7,180 bases of DNA from JBGSWL01 sp041752455 (lineage in GTDB: Bacteria > Pseudomonadota > Alphaproteobacteria > Rhizobiales > Rhizobiaceae). The notes under the pieces were generated by a model that had not been told where the DNA came from, searched no databases, and saw nothing but the letters and a program-made list of their open reading frames with translations. Shown in pieces: positions 1-6,296 of the stretch. The stretch spans positions 1-7,180 of the forward strand of contig JBGSWL010000161.1 in the NCBI GenBank assembly GCA_041752455.1. The letters are read 5' to 3'. The position numbers and the translations under genes were made by a program. Numbering within the stretch: the stretch's first letter is position 1; every line of letters begins with the position of its first letter.

Positions 1-1164
1 CAGCCGGAAACCGTGGTCGCGGTCACCGGCACGGCGGGCAAGACGTCGGTTGCAGCCTTCGTGCGGCAGATCTATGCGGCTTGCGGCAAGAGCGCCGCTT
101 CGATCGGCACGACCGGCGTGGTTGCGCCGGGCCTTGAGATCGAGGGCGCTTTGACGACGCCCGATCCGGTGGTCCTGCATCGGGTGCTGGCCGACCTTGC
201 CGCGCGCGGCGTCACCCATGCGGCAATGGAAGCCTCGAGCCACGGGCTTGACCAGCGCCGCCTCGATGGCGTGCGCCTTGCGGCGGCGGCGTTCACCAAT
301 CTCGGCCGGGACCACATGGATTACCACCCGACCGTCGAACACTACATGGCCTGCAAGATGCGCCTGTTCGACACGCTGATGCAGACGGGCGCCCCGGCGG
401 TGATCTTTGCCGACGATCCGTGGTCAGGCGAAGCGATGCGGGTTGCAAAGGCGGCAGGGCTCGACGTGATGAGCGTCGGGCGCGCAGGGCAGGCCATCGC
501 GCTAAAGCGCGTCGAGCATGAGCGCCACCGGCAGGTTGCCGAACTCGTGCACAAGGGCAAGACGCATCTCGTGCATCTGCCGCTGGCGGGGGATTTCCAG
601 ATTGCCAATGCGCTGGTCGCGGCCGGGCTGGCGCTCGCGACCGGCGAAGCGCCGGATGCGGTATTCGATGCGCTTGAACACCTGAAGGGTGCGCCGGGCC
701 GGCTGGAACATGTCGGCACGACGGCAGACGGCGCGCTGGTCTATGTCGACTATTCGCACAAGCCGGAAGCGCTGGAACAGGTGCTGCTCTCCGTGCGGCC
801 ATTCACCACCGGCAAGGTGGTGGTCGTATTCGGCTGCGGCGGCGACCGCGATCCGGGCAAGCGCCCGATCATGGGCGCAATCGCCGGAAGACTGGCCGAT
901 ACGGTCATCGTGACCGATGACAATCCGCGTTCGGAAGAGCCGGCGACGATCCGCGCCGCGATCCTTGCGGCGGCGCCCGGCGCAACCGAAATCGGTGACC
1001 GGCGCGAGGCGATCCGCGCCGCAGTTGCCGGACTGAAACGCGGCGACACGCTGGTGATTGCCGGCAAGGGCCACGAGACCGGCCAGACGGCTGGCGGGGT
1101 GACGCGGCATTTTTCCGACCATGAAGAAGCGCGCGCGGCGCTTGCAGAGGGTGCAGCATCGTGA
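1..1164 (+). CDS. murE: MurE, UDP-MurNAc-L-Ala-D-Glu:meso-diaminopimelate ligase (5' partial)
   Basis: Cytoplasmic ATP-dependent ligase that adds the third residue, meso-diaminopimelate, to UDP-MurNAc-L-Ala-D-Glu. The reading frame is open from base 1, so the start lies upstream. 387 residues are visible, and about 100 N-terminal residues (the UDP-binding domain) are missing relative to the usual ~490. In fragment numbering the P-loop is GTAGKTS at 10-16, with Ala where many MurE proteins have Asn. EASSHGL begins at 77. Lys119 in YMACKMRLF matches the carbamylated lysine of Mur ligases. FGCGGDRDPGKRP lies near 277-289. DNPR at 307-310 is the signature of the diaminopimelate-adding type rather than the lysine type. 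GKGHE at 355-359 supplies the Gly and Glu that contact diaminopimelate. The stop TGA (1162-1164) overlaps the murF GTG start by four bases. The family assignment is firm; only the missing N-terminus is unseen. Confidence 0.97.
   Translation, partial: QPETVVAVTGTAGKTSVAAFVRQIYAACGKSAASIGTTGVVAPGLEIEGALTTPDPVVLHRVLADLAARGVTHAAMEASSHGLDQRRLDGVRLAAAAFTNLGRDHMDYHPTVEHYMACKMRLFDTLMQTGAPAVIFADDPWSGEAMRVAKAAGLDVMSVGRAGQAIALKRVEHERHRQVAELVHKGKTHLVHLPLAGDFQIANALVAAGLALATGEAPDAVFDALEHLKGAPGRLEHVGTTADGALVYVDYSHKPEALEQVLLSVRPFTTGKVVVVFGCGGDRDPGKRPIMGAIAGRLADTVIVTDDNPRSEEPATIRAAILAAAPGATEIGDRREAIRAAVAGLKRGDTLVIAGKGHETGQTAGGVTRHFSDHEEARAALAEGAAS
1147..1151 (+). promoter_or_regulatory. Ribosome binding site of murF, inside the murE end
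   Basis: GAGGG at 1147-1151 lies 9 nt before the GTG at 1161. It is the only purine-rich Shine-Dalgarno-like stretch near the possible murF starts; the in-frame ATGs at 1179 and 1191 have nothing comparable at the right distance. It therefore favours the GTG start. The choice is by inspection only. Confidence 0.55.
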
Positions 1165-2648
1165 GCCAGAACGCACCGATGACCGAAGCGATGACCGACG
1201 CACCGCTGTGGACCGGCGATGCCATGGTCGAGGCGATGGCGGCGCGACCGCTGCACGGCGTTCCGGCTTCCGTGACCGGCATCTCTATCGACACGCGGAC
1301 GCTCTCGCCGGGCGACGCGTTCTTCGCCATCAAGGGTGAGAATTTCGACGGCCACAACTTTGCCTCCAAGGCGATGATTGCGGGCGCTTCCTGCCTCGTC
1401 GTTGCCGAGGAAAAACTGCCCGCGCTCGGCGGTGTCACGTTGCCGATGCTGGTCGTGCCGGATGTGCTGGAAGCGCTGCGGATGCTGGGCCGGGCTGCGC
1501 GCGCACGGACCGATGCCAAGGTCATCGCGGTCACCGGATCGGCAGGCAAGACCACCACCAAGGATGCGTTGCGCCATGTGTTGGCGCGTTGCGGGCGGGT
1601 GCATGCATCGGCTGCCTCATTCAACAATCACTGGGGCGTACCGCTGACGCTGGCGCGGATGCCGGCTGCGACGGATTTTGCGATCTTCGAAATCGGGATG
1701 AACCATGCGGGCGAAATCACGCCGCTCACCAAGATGGTGCGCCCGCATGTGGCCATCGTGACGATGATTGCTGCTGCCCATCTCGGCAATTTCGGCTCAC
1801 TGGATGATATTGCGCGGGCCAAGGCGGAAATCTTCACCGGCCTTGCCAAGGGCGGCACGGCGCTGATCAACCGCGACGACAAGCGCTTCAAGCTGCTGGC
1901 GGAACTGGCAGGCATTGCCGGCGTCATGAAGGTCACCGGCTTTGGCGAAAACAAGCGCGCTGATGTGCAACTGGTCAAGAGTGCGCTTCTGTCCGATTGC
2001 TCCAGCATCGAGGCCAAGGTTTTCGGCACTGACGTGATGGCCAAGATCGGCGTGCCCGGTCGTCACATGGTGCAGAACATGCTGGCAGTGCTCGGCGCTG
2101 CCCATCTGGTCGGTGCGGATTTGGCTGAAGTTGCCCATGCGCTGGCCGATCTTGAAGCGCCGGACGGGCGCGGCAAGGTCTATGAAATCGCGCGCGGGCA
2201 TGACGTCGACGGCGAAGGCGGCCACCTCACGGTGATCGACGAAAGCTACAACGCCAATCCGGCTTCGATGGCGGCGGCGCTGGGCGTTCTGGCATCGACA
2301 AACGTCAATCGCGGAGGGCGACGCATCGCGGTGCTTGGCGACATGCTTGAACTTGGCAGCCATTCGAAGAAGCTGCATGCGGGCCTGGCGGAACCGCTGC
2401 TTTCGGCGCGTTGCGACCGGATCTATCTCGGCGGCGCGGAAATGGCGGCACTTGCCGACGAGCTTGCAGCACGGGACAAGGCCGGAGATGACGTGCCGCC
2501 CTTTGCCCACTATGACGACCTCGACGGGCTCGGCGCGGCTTTGGCCAGCGAATTGCTCGCCGACGATGTCGTGATGCTCAAATCATCGAACGGGATCGGC
2601 TTTTCGCGGCTGGTCAAGATGCTCAGACAAGGCGACACGACGCCGTGA
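1161..2648 (+). CDS. murF: MurF, UDP-MurNAc-tripeptide:D-alanyl-D-alanine ligase
   Basis: Cytoplasmic ATP-dependent ligase that adds D-Ala-D-Ala to the UDP-MurNAc-tripeptide, completing the soluble pentapeptide precursor. The protein is 495 residues, longer than the ~450 of E. coli MurF. The N-terminal substrate-binding domain (about 1-115) is followed by the P-loop GSAGKTTTK (126-134). Next come FNNHWGVPLTL from 154, EIGMNHAGE from 177, and AAAHLGNFGS before the lysine-containing RAKAEIF, the expected carbamylated-lysine region. DESYNANPASM (from 360) and IAVLGDMLELG mark the C-terminal domain; YNANP is typical of MurF. The start chosen is GTG 1161, supported by GAGGG upstream and a GTGA overlap with the murE stop. 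ATG 1179 or 1191 would remove 6 or 10 residues ahead of the conserved domain. A 12-bp near-duplication lies between these candidate starts. Function is firm; the exact start is less so. Confidence 0.97.
   Translation: MSQNAPMTEAMTDAPLWTGDAMVEAMAARPLHGVPASVTGISIDTRTLSPGDAFFAIKGENFDGHNFASKAMIAGASCLVVAEEKLPALGGVTLPMLVVPDVLEALRMLGRAARARTDAKVIAVTGSAGKTTTKDALRHVLARCGRVHASAASFNNHWGVPLTLARMPAATDFAIFEIGMNHAGEITPLTKMVRPHVAIVTMIAAAHLGNFGSLDDIARAKAEIFTGLAKGGTALINRDDKRFKLLAELAGIAGVMKVTGFGENKRADVQLVKSALLSDCSSIEAKVFGTDVMAKIGVPGRHMVQNMLAVLGAAHLVGADLAEVAHALADLEAPDGRGKVYEIARGHDVDGEGGHLTVIDESYNANPASMAAALGVLASTNVNRGGRRIAVLGDMLELGSHSKKLHAGLAEPLLSARCDRIYLGGAEMAALADELAARDKAGDDVPPFAHYDDLDGLGAALASELLADDVVMLKSSNGIGFSRLVKMLRQGDTTP
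1179..1202 (+). repeat. Two-copy 12-bp tandem repeat at the murF 5' end
   Basis: Bases 1179-1190 and 1191-1202 match at 10 of 12 positions. They encode MTEA followed by MTDA, so each copy begins with an in-frame ATG. The mismatches fall at the third base of the third codon (A/C, changing Glu to Asp) and the third base of the fourth codon (G/A, silent). It reads as a small in-frame duplication in the poorly conserved N-terminal tail of MurF, and it creates two spare ATG codons downstream of the GTG. Confidence 0.6.
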
Positions 2649-2654
2649 CGGCGT
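2640..2654 (+). other. Small hairpin with the murF stop codon in its loop
   Basis: ACGCCG (2640-2645) and CGGCGT (2649-2654) are perfect inverted repeats, and the three-base loop between them is exactly the murF TGA stop. The 3' arm also contains GGCG (2650-2653), which can instead pair with CGCC (2657-2660) around a TAG loop, so the two hairpins exclude each other. No T-run follows, so this is not a standard intrinsic terminator. A role in translation termination, mRNA stability or attenuation is only a possibility, and GC-rich sequence produces such stems by chance. Confidence 0.4.
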
Positions 2655-2710
2655 AGCGCCAAAACGCAATGAGAGCGGCACCGGGGGACGGGCCGAAGGG
2701 GACACGAACC
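2649..2710 (+). other. murF-mraY intergenic spacer (62 nt)
   Basis: This is the only gap in the window longer than 10 nt. It carries the 3' arm of the hairpin at the murF stop, a competing short stem, and the mraY ribosome binding site at its right end. I see no -35/-10 promoter pattern and no T-run. An in-frame ATG at 2669 would add 14 residues (rich in Gly, Pro, Arg and Lys) to MraY but lacks a good upstream ribosome site, so I treat it as non-coding. Confidence 0.7.
2696..2702 (+). promoter_or_regulatory. Ribosome binding site of mraY
   Basis: AAGGGGA at 2696-2702 stands 8 nt before ATG 2711. It decides the mraY start in favour of 2711 over the in-frame ATG at 2669, together with the fit of the resulting 360-residue protein to the family length. 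Confidence 0.65.
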
Positions 2711-3793
2711 ATGCTCTACTGGCTGACGGATTTCTCCGACCAGGCCCAGATCCTGAACCTGTTCCGTTACATCACGTTCCGGACCGGCGGGGCGCTGATC
2801 ACCTCGGCATTCCTCGTGTTCCTGTTCGGACCGCGGATCATCGCTGCGCTGCGGGTGCGGCAAGGCAAGGGCCAGCCGATCCGCGCCGACGGGCCGCAAA
2901 CCCATTTCAAGAAGGCCGGCACGCCAACCATGGGCGGTCTGATGATCCTTGCCGGGATCGTCGGCGCGTCGCTGCTCTGGGGCAACCTCACCAACCCTTA
3001 CGTCTGGGTGGTGCTGATCGTGACGCTCGGCTTTGGCGCCATCGGCTTTTATGACGACTACCTCAAGGTGACCAAGCAGTCGGACAAGGGGTTTTCGGGC
3101 AAGGCGCGCCTCGCGCTGGAATTCCTGATTGCCGGGATTGCCTGTCTCGTCATCATGCGGGCCGGCAATCCGCCGTTTTCCTCCAGCCTTGCGTTTCCGT
3201 TCTTCAAGGACTTCCTGCTGAACCTCGGCATCTTCTTCATTCCGGTTGCGGCGTTCGTCATTGTCGGCGCGGCCAATGCGGTGAACCTGACCGACGGTCT
3301 CGACGGCCTGGCCATCGTGCCGATCATGATCGCGGCAGCCTCGTTCGGGGTGATCGCGTATCTCTCGGGCAATGCGATCTTTGCCGACTACCTGCAGATC
3401 CATTTCGTGCCCGGCACAGGGGAACTGGCGGTCGTACTCGGGGCTGTGATCGGCGCCGGCCTCGGCTTTCTCTGGTTCAATGCGCCGCCTGCGGCGATCT
3501 TCATGGGCGATACGGGTTCGCTGGCGCTTGGCGGCCTGATCGGCACGGTCGCCGTGGCAACCAAGCACGAGATCGTCATGGCGATCATCGGCGGCCTATT
3601 CGTGATGGAAGCGCTGTCGGTGATCATCCAGGTCGGCTACTTCAAGATGACCGGCAAGCGCGTGTTCCTGATGGCACCGATCCACCACCATTTCGAAAAG
3701 CTGGGCTGGACCGAAAGCCAGGTGGTGATCCGGTTCTGGATCATCGCGGTGATCCTGGCGCTGGTCGGCCTTTCGACCCTGAAGCTGCGGTGA
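2711..3793 (+). CDS. mraY: MraY, phospho-MurNAc-pentapeptide transferase (lipid I synthase)
   Basis: Polytopic inner-membrane enzyme that transfers phospho-MurNAc-pentapeptide from UDP to undecaprenyl phosphate, making lipid I with release of UMP. From ATG 2711 the protein is 360 residues, the same length as E. coli MraY. The sequence is largely hydrophobic, consistent with the family's ten membrane segments. Catalytic landmarks fall where expected: Asp115-Asp116 in FYDDYLK, NLTDGLDG from 192, Asp267 in FMGDTGSLALGG, and the His325-327 triplet in APIHHHFEKLGW. Asp115, Asp116 and Asp267 share the numbering of the essential E. coli aspartates. The N-terminus LFRYITFRTGGAL is typical of the family. 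It follows murF after a 62-nt spacer and precedes murD by 10 nt, the standard dcw order. Nothing looks broken. Confidence 0.98.
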   Translation: MLYWLTDFSDQAQILNLFRYITFRTGGALITSAFLVFLFGPRIIAALRVRQGKGQPIRADGPQTHFKKAGTPTMGGLMILAGIVGASLLWGNLTNPYVWVVLIVTLGFGAIGFYDDYLKVTKQSDKGFSGKARLALEFLIAGIACLVIMRAGNPPFSSSLAFPFFKDFLLNLGIFFIPVAAFVIVGAANAVNLTDGLDGLAIVPIMIAAASFGVIAYLSGNAIFADYLQIHFVPGTGELAVVLGAVIGAGLGFLWFNAPPAAIFMGDTGSLALGGLIGTVAVATKHEIVMAIIGGLFVMEALSVIIQVGYFKMTGKRVFLMAPIHHHFEKLGWTESQVVIRFWIIAVILALVGLSTLKLR

Positions 3794-3795
3794 GG
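3792..3795 (+). promoter_or_regulatory. Ribosome binding site of murD, overlapping the mraY stop
   Basis: GAGG at 3792-3795 uses the last two bases of the mraY TGA and stands 8 nt before ATG 3804. A second AGGA at 3798-3801 is too close to the ATG to serve well. The overlap suggests that ribosomes ending mraY help start murD. Confidence 0.5.
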
Positions 3796-3803
3796 CTAGG
3801 ACA

Positions 3804-5141
3804 ATGACACCGATCACCGCCATGTCCGGCAAGCGTGTCGCCCTGTTCGGGCTTGGCGGTTCGGGCCGCTCGACGGCGCGCGCGCTGATTGCCGGCGGCG
3901 CGGCGGTGACGGCGTTCGATGACAACCCCGACACGGTCGCCAAGGCGCAGGCCGAGGGCATTGCGGTTGCCGATCTGTCGCAGGAAAATTGGAACCATTT
4001 CGATGCGCTGGTGCTTTCACCGGGCGTGCCGCTGACCCATCCCAAACCGCACTGGACCGTCGATCTGGCGCGCAGGGCCGGTGTCGAGGTGATCGGCGAC
4101 ATCGAACTGTTCTGCCGCGAGCGGCAGGCGATTGCGCCCGGCGCTCCCTTTGTTGCGATCACCGGCACCAACGGCAAGTCGACGACGACGGCGCTGATCG
4201 CGCACATCCTGAAAGAAGCAGGCCGTGATGTCGCGATGGGCGGCAATATCGGCGTGCCGGTCACCGACCTTGCGCCACCGGCACCGGGCCTCGTGCATGT
4301 GCTGGAATGCTCGTCCTACCAGATCGACCTTGCGCCCTCGATCAATCCGACGGTCGGCCTCCTGCTCAACCTGACGCCGGACCATCTCGACCGGCACGGC
4401 TCGATGGAGAACTATGCCGTCGTCAAGAAGCAACTGGTCAAGGGCGCGCAGACCGCCGTCATCGGAACCGATGATGTCTGGTGCCGGTCGATTGCCAATG
4501 TGCTCGAAGCTTCGGGCAAGACCGTGATCCGGATCGATGCGGATGCGGACGATTACCGCCTTGATCTTTCAGGTGCTGCATCGCTGCGCGGGCGTCACAA
4601 CCGGCAGAATGCAATGGCGGCGGCGGCTGCCTGCCGCACGCTCGGCGTTTCCGACGAAGAAATCAACGCGGCGCTGGCGACGTTTCCGGGTCTAGCCCAC
4701 CGCATGCAGATCATCGCCCGGCATGGCCGGGTGCTGTTCGTCAACGACAGCAAGGCAACCAATGCGGATGCGGCGGAAAAGAGCCTGTCGGCCTTCCGCG
4801 ACATTTTCTGGATTGCCGGCGGCTTGCCGAAAGAGGGCGGGATCACACCGCTTGCGCCGTATTTCACCCGTATCGCCAAGGCCTATCTGATCGGGGAGGC
4901 GGCCTCCGCCTTTGCCGCAACGCTTGGCGGATCGGTGCCCTACGAGATTGCCGGAACGCTTGACCGGGCGGTTGCCCATGCGGCGCGCGATGCGGCGCAA
5001 AGCGCTGCCGCAGAGCCGGTGGTCCTGCTGGCGCCCGCTGCCGCAAGCTTTGACCAGTTCGCCAACTTCGAAAAGCGCGGGCAGGCTTTCGTCGAGGCCG
5101 TTGCCGCACTCGCTTGCCTTCCCGCCGAGGAGATCCGCTGA
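3804..5141 (+). CDS. murD: MurD, UDP-MurNAc-L-alanine:D-glutamate ligase
   Basis: Cytoplasmic ATP-dependent ligase that adds D-glutamate to UDP-MurNAc-L-alanine, the second step of stem-peptide assembly. It is 445 residues, near the ~440 usual for MurD. The N-terminal Rossmann-like uridine-binding domain opens with VALFGLGGSG. The ATPase domain has the P-loop GTNGKSTTT (121-129), GNIGVP around Asn148, LECSSYQID with Glu168, and NLTPDHLDRHGS (189-200). GRHNRQNAMAA (about 263-273) leads into the C-terminal domain, which has FVNDSKATNADA (Lys317 and Thr319) and SFDQF at 415-419 near the end; both are MurD-type signatures. Start ATG 3804 has GAGG eight bases upstream; ATG 3822 is a weaker alternative seven codons in. 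The stop TGA shares its last base with the ftsW ATG. Confidence 0.98.
   Translation: MTPITAMSGKRVALFGLGGSGRSTARALIAGGAAVTAFDDNPDTVAKAQAEGIAVADLSQENWNHFDALVLSPGVPLTHPKPHWTVDLARRAGVEVIGDIELFCRERQAIAPGAPFVAITGTNGKSTTTALIAHILKEAGRDVAMGGNIGVPVTDLAPPAPGLVHVLECSSYQIDLAPSINPTVGLLLNLTPDHLDRHGSMENYAVVKKQLVKGAQTAVIGTDDVWCRSIANVLEASGKTVIRIDADADDYRLDLSGAASLRGRHNRQNAMAAAAACRTLGVSDEEINAALATFPGLAHRMQIIARHGRVLFVNDSKATNADAAEKSLSAFRDIFWIAGGLPKEGGITPLAPYFTRIAKAYLIGEAASAFAATLGGSVPYEIAGTLDRAVAHAARDAAQSAAAEPVVLLAPAAASFDQFANFEKRGQAFVEAVAALACLPAEEIR
5127..5132 (+). promoter_or_regulatory. Ribosome binding site of ftsW, inside the murD end
   Basis: GAGGAG at 5127-5132 lies 8 nt before ATG 5141 and is the strongest Shine-Dalgarno match in the window. 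It fixes the ftsW start at 5141 and argues against the in-frame TTG at 5114, which lies upstream of it. Confidence 0.75.
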
Positions 5142-6292
5142 TGTACAATCGCAGTGACCGTTCGCCGATCACCGAATGGTGGTGGACCATCGACCGCTGG
5201 TTGCTCGCGGCCTTCGGCGCGCTGATCGGCTTCGGCATTGTCCTTTCGTTTGCGGCCAGCCCGACCGTCGCCGAGCGGATCGGGCTCGAAGCGTTCCACT
5301 TTGTCGAGCGCCACGCGATGTTCCTGATCCCGGCGATCGCGGTGATGCTGGCGGTATCGTTTCTCGATGAGCGCAAGGTGCGCCGTCTGGCGCTGGTGAT
5401 GCTGATCGGCGCGATGCTGCTGATGGCGGCGGCGCTGTTCATCGGCGTCGAGGTCAAGGGATCGCGGCGCTGGGTGCGCCTTGCGGGCATTTCCGTGCAG
5501 CCGTCCGAATTCATGAAGCCGGCGTTCGTGATCATCTGCGCATGGCTGTTTGCAGAACACCTGCGGCGGCCGGACATTCCCGGCAACCTGCTGGCCGGTG
5601 TCCTGGCTGCTGCCATCGGCGCGCTGCTGATCGCCCAGCCCGACCTTGGCCAGACGGTTCTGGTGGCGGGAACCTGGGCGGCGATGTTCTTCATGGCCGG
5701 GATGAGCTGGCTGTGGATCGCGGTGATCGGCGGTATCGGCGCGGTCGGCCTGACCGGCGCTTATTTGACGATGCCGCACGTGGCAGGGCGCATCAACCGC
5801 TTCCTGACCGGCGAAGGCGACACGTTCCAGGTGGATACCGGGCGCGATGCCATCGTGCGCGGCGGCTGGTTTGGCCAGGGGCCGGGCGAGGGCACGGTCA
5901 AGCGCATCCTGCCCGACAGCCATACGGATTTCGTGTTTGCTGTACTGGCGGAAGAATACGGCATCCTGCTCTGCATGGTACTGGTCGGCCTTTTTGCGTT
6001 CATCGTGCTGCGCGGGCTCGGCAAGAGCCTTCGCGAGGAAGACCATTTCCGCCGTCTGGCGATTGGCGGACTAGTGGTACTCGTCGGGCTGCAATCGATG
6101 ATCAACATCATGGTCAACCTGCAGCTGATGCCGGCCAAGGGGATGACGCTGCCATTCGTCTCCTATGGCGGGTCGTCGATGATTGCGGTCGCGATGACGG
6201 CGGGGTTCATTCTGGCATTGACGCGCAAGCGTCCCGAGCGGCGCATCGGGCAAGTGCGGTTTTCAACCGCTGGCGCCGTTCCGGCGGAGTGA
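5141..6292 (+). CDS. ftsW: FtsW, SEDS-family septal peptidoglycan glycosyltransferase
   Basis: Inner-membrane polymerase of the divisome. SEDS proteins link lipid II into glycan strands, and FtsW works with its partner transpeptidase FtsI (PBP3) at the septum. The protein is 383 residues. A short charged tail containing EWWWTIDR (12-19) precedes about ten hydrophobic segments, roughly at 20-40, 55-73, 81-100, 120-140, 148-165, 170-187, 188-208, 264-288, 305-330 and 342-365. Family motifs are GSRRWV from 107, QPSEFMKP, QPDLGQ (166-171), LPDSHTDF with Asp263 matching the essential SEDS aspartate, MPAKGMTLP, and SYGGSS (341-346). The family alone would also allow RodA or SpoVE; the place between murD and murG identifies FtsW. 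The start is set by GAGGAG eight bases upstream, and the TGATG junction with murD implies translational coupling. Confidence 0.97.
   Translation: MYNRSDRSPITEWWWTIDRWLLAAFGALIGFGIVLSFAASPTVAERIGLEAFHFVERHAMFLIPAIAVMLAVSFLDERKVRRLALVMLIGAMLLMAAALFIGVEVKGSRRWVRLAGISVQPSEFMKPAFVIICAWLFAEHLRRPDIPGNLLAGVLAAAIGALLIAQPDLGQTVLVAGTWAAMFFMAGMSWLWIAVIGGIGAVGLTGAYLTMPHVAGRINRFLTGEGDTFQVDTGRDAIVRGGWFGQGPGEGTVKRILPDSHTDFVFAVLAEEYGILLCMVLVGLFAFIVLRGLGKSLREEDHFRRLAIGGLVVLVGLQSMINIMVNLQLMPAKGMTLPFVSYGGSSMIAVAMTAGFILALTRKRPERRIGQVRFSTAGAVPAE
6286..6289 (+). promoter_or_regulatory. Ribosome binding site of murG, at the ftsW end
   Basis: GGAG at 6286-6289 sits just before the ftsW TGA (6290-6292) and 7 nt before ATG 6297. 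It supports that ATG as the murG start and suggests coupling to ftsW translation. Confidence 0.6.
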
Positions 6293-6296
6293 GACG

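Noticed and set aside
2640..2660. Intrinsic terminator between murF and mraY
   Set aside because: The stem is only 6 bp and is followed by AGCGCCAAAACGC rather than a T-run, and mraY continues the same pathway on the same strand.
2669..2710. Possible 14-codon N-terminal extension of mraY from ATG 2669
   Set aside because: There is no good ribosome site upstream of it. ATG 2711 has AAGGGGA at 8 nt, gives the family length of 360 residues, and places Asp115, Asp116 and Asp267 at the known positions.
2510..3568. Long minus-strand open frame (352 codons) opposite murF and mraY
   Set aside because: Low-complexity charged translation (many Arg, Asp, Glu, His), no motif, and it lies entirely over conserved coding sequence and the intergenic gap. 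It is a shadow of the real genes.
5114..5140. Possible TTG start for ftsW nine codons upstream
   Set aside because: The strong GAGGAG lies between it and ATG 5141, and the extra residues lie in the end of murD and match nothing in the family.
4940..6046. Long minus-strand open frame (368 codons) opposite murD and ftsW
   Set aside because: It is antisense to well-supported genes, its translation is rich in Arg, His, Gln and Ala without any recognisable domain, and such frames are a routine effect of third-position GC bias.
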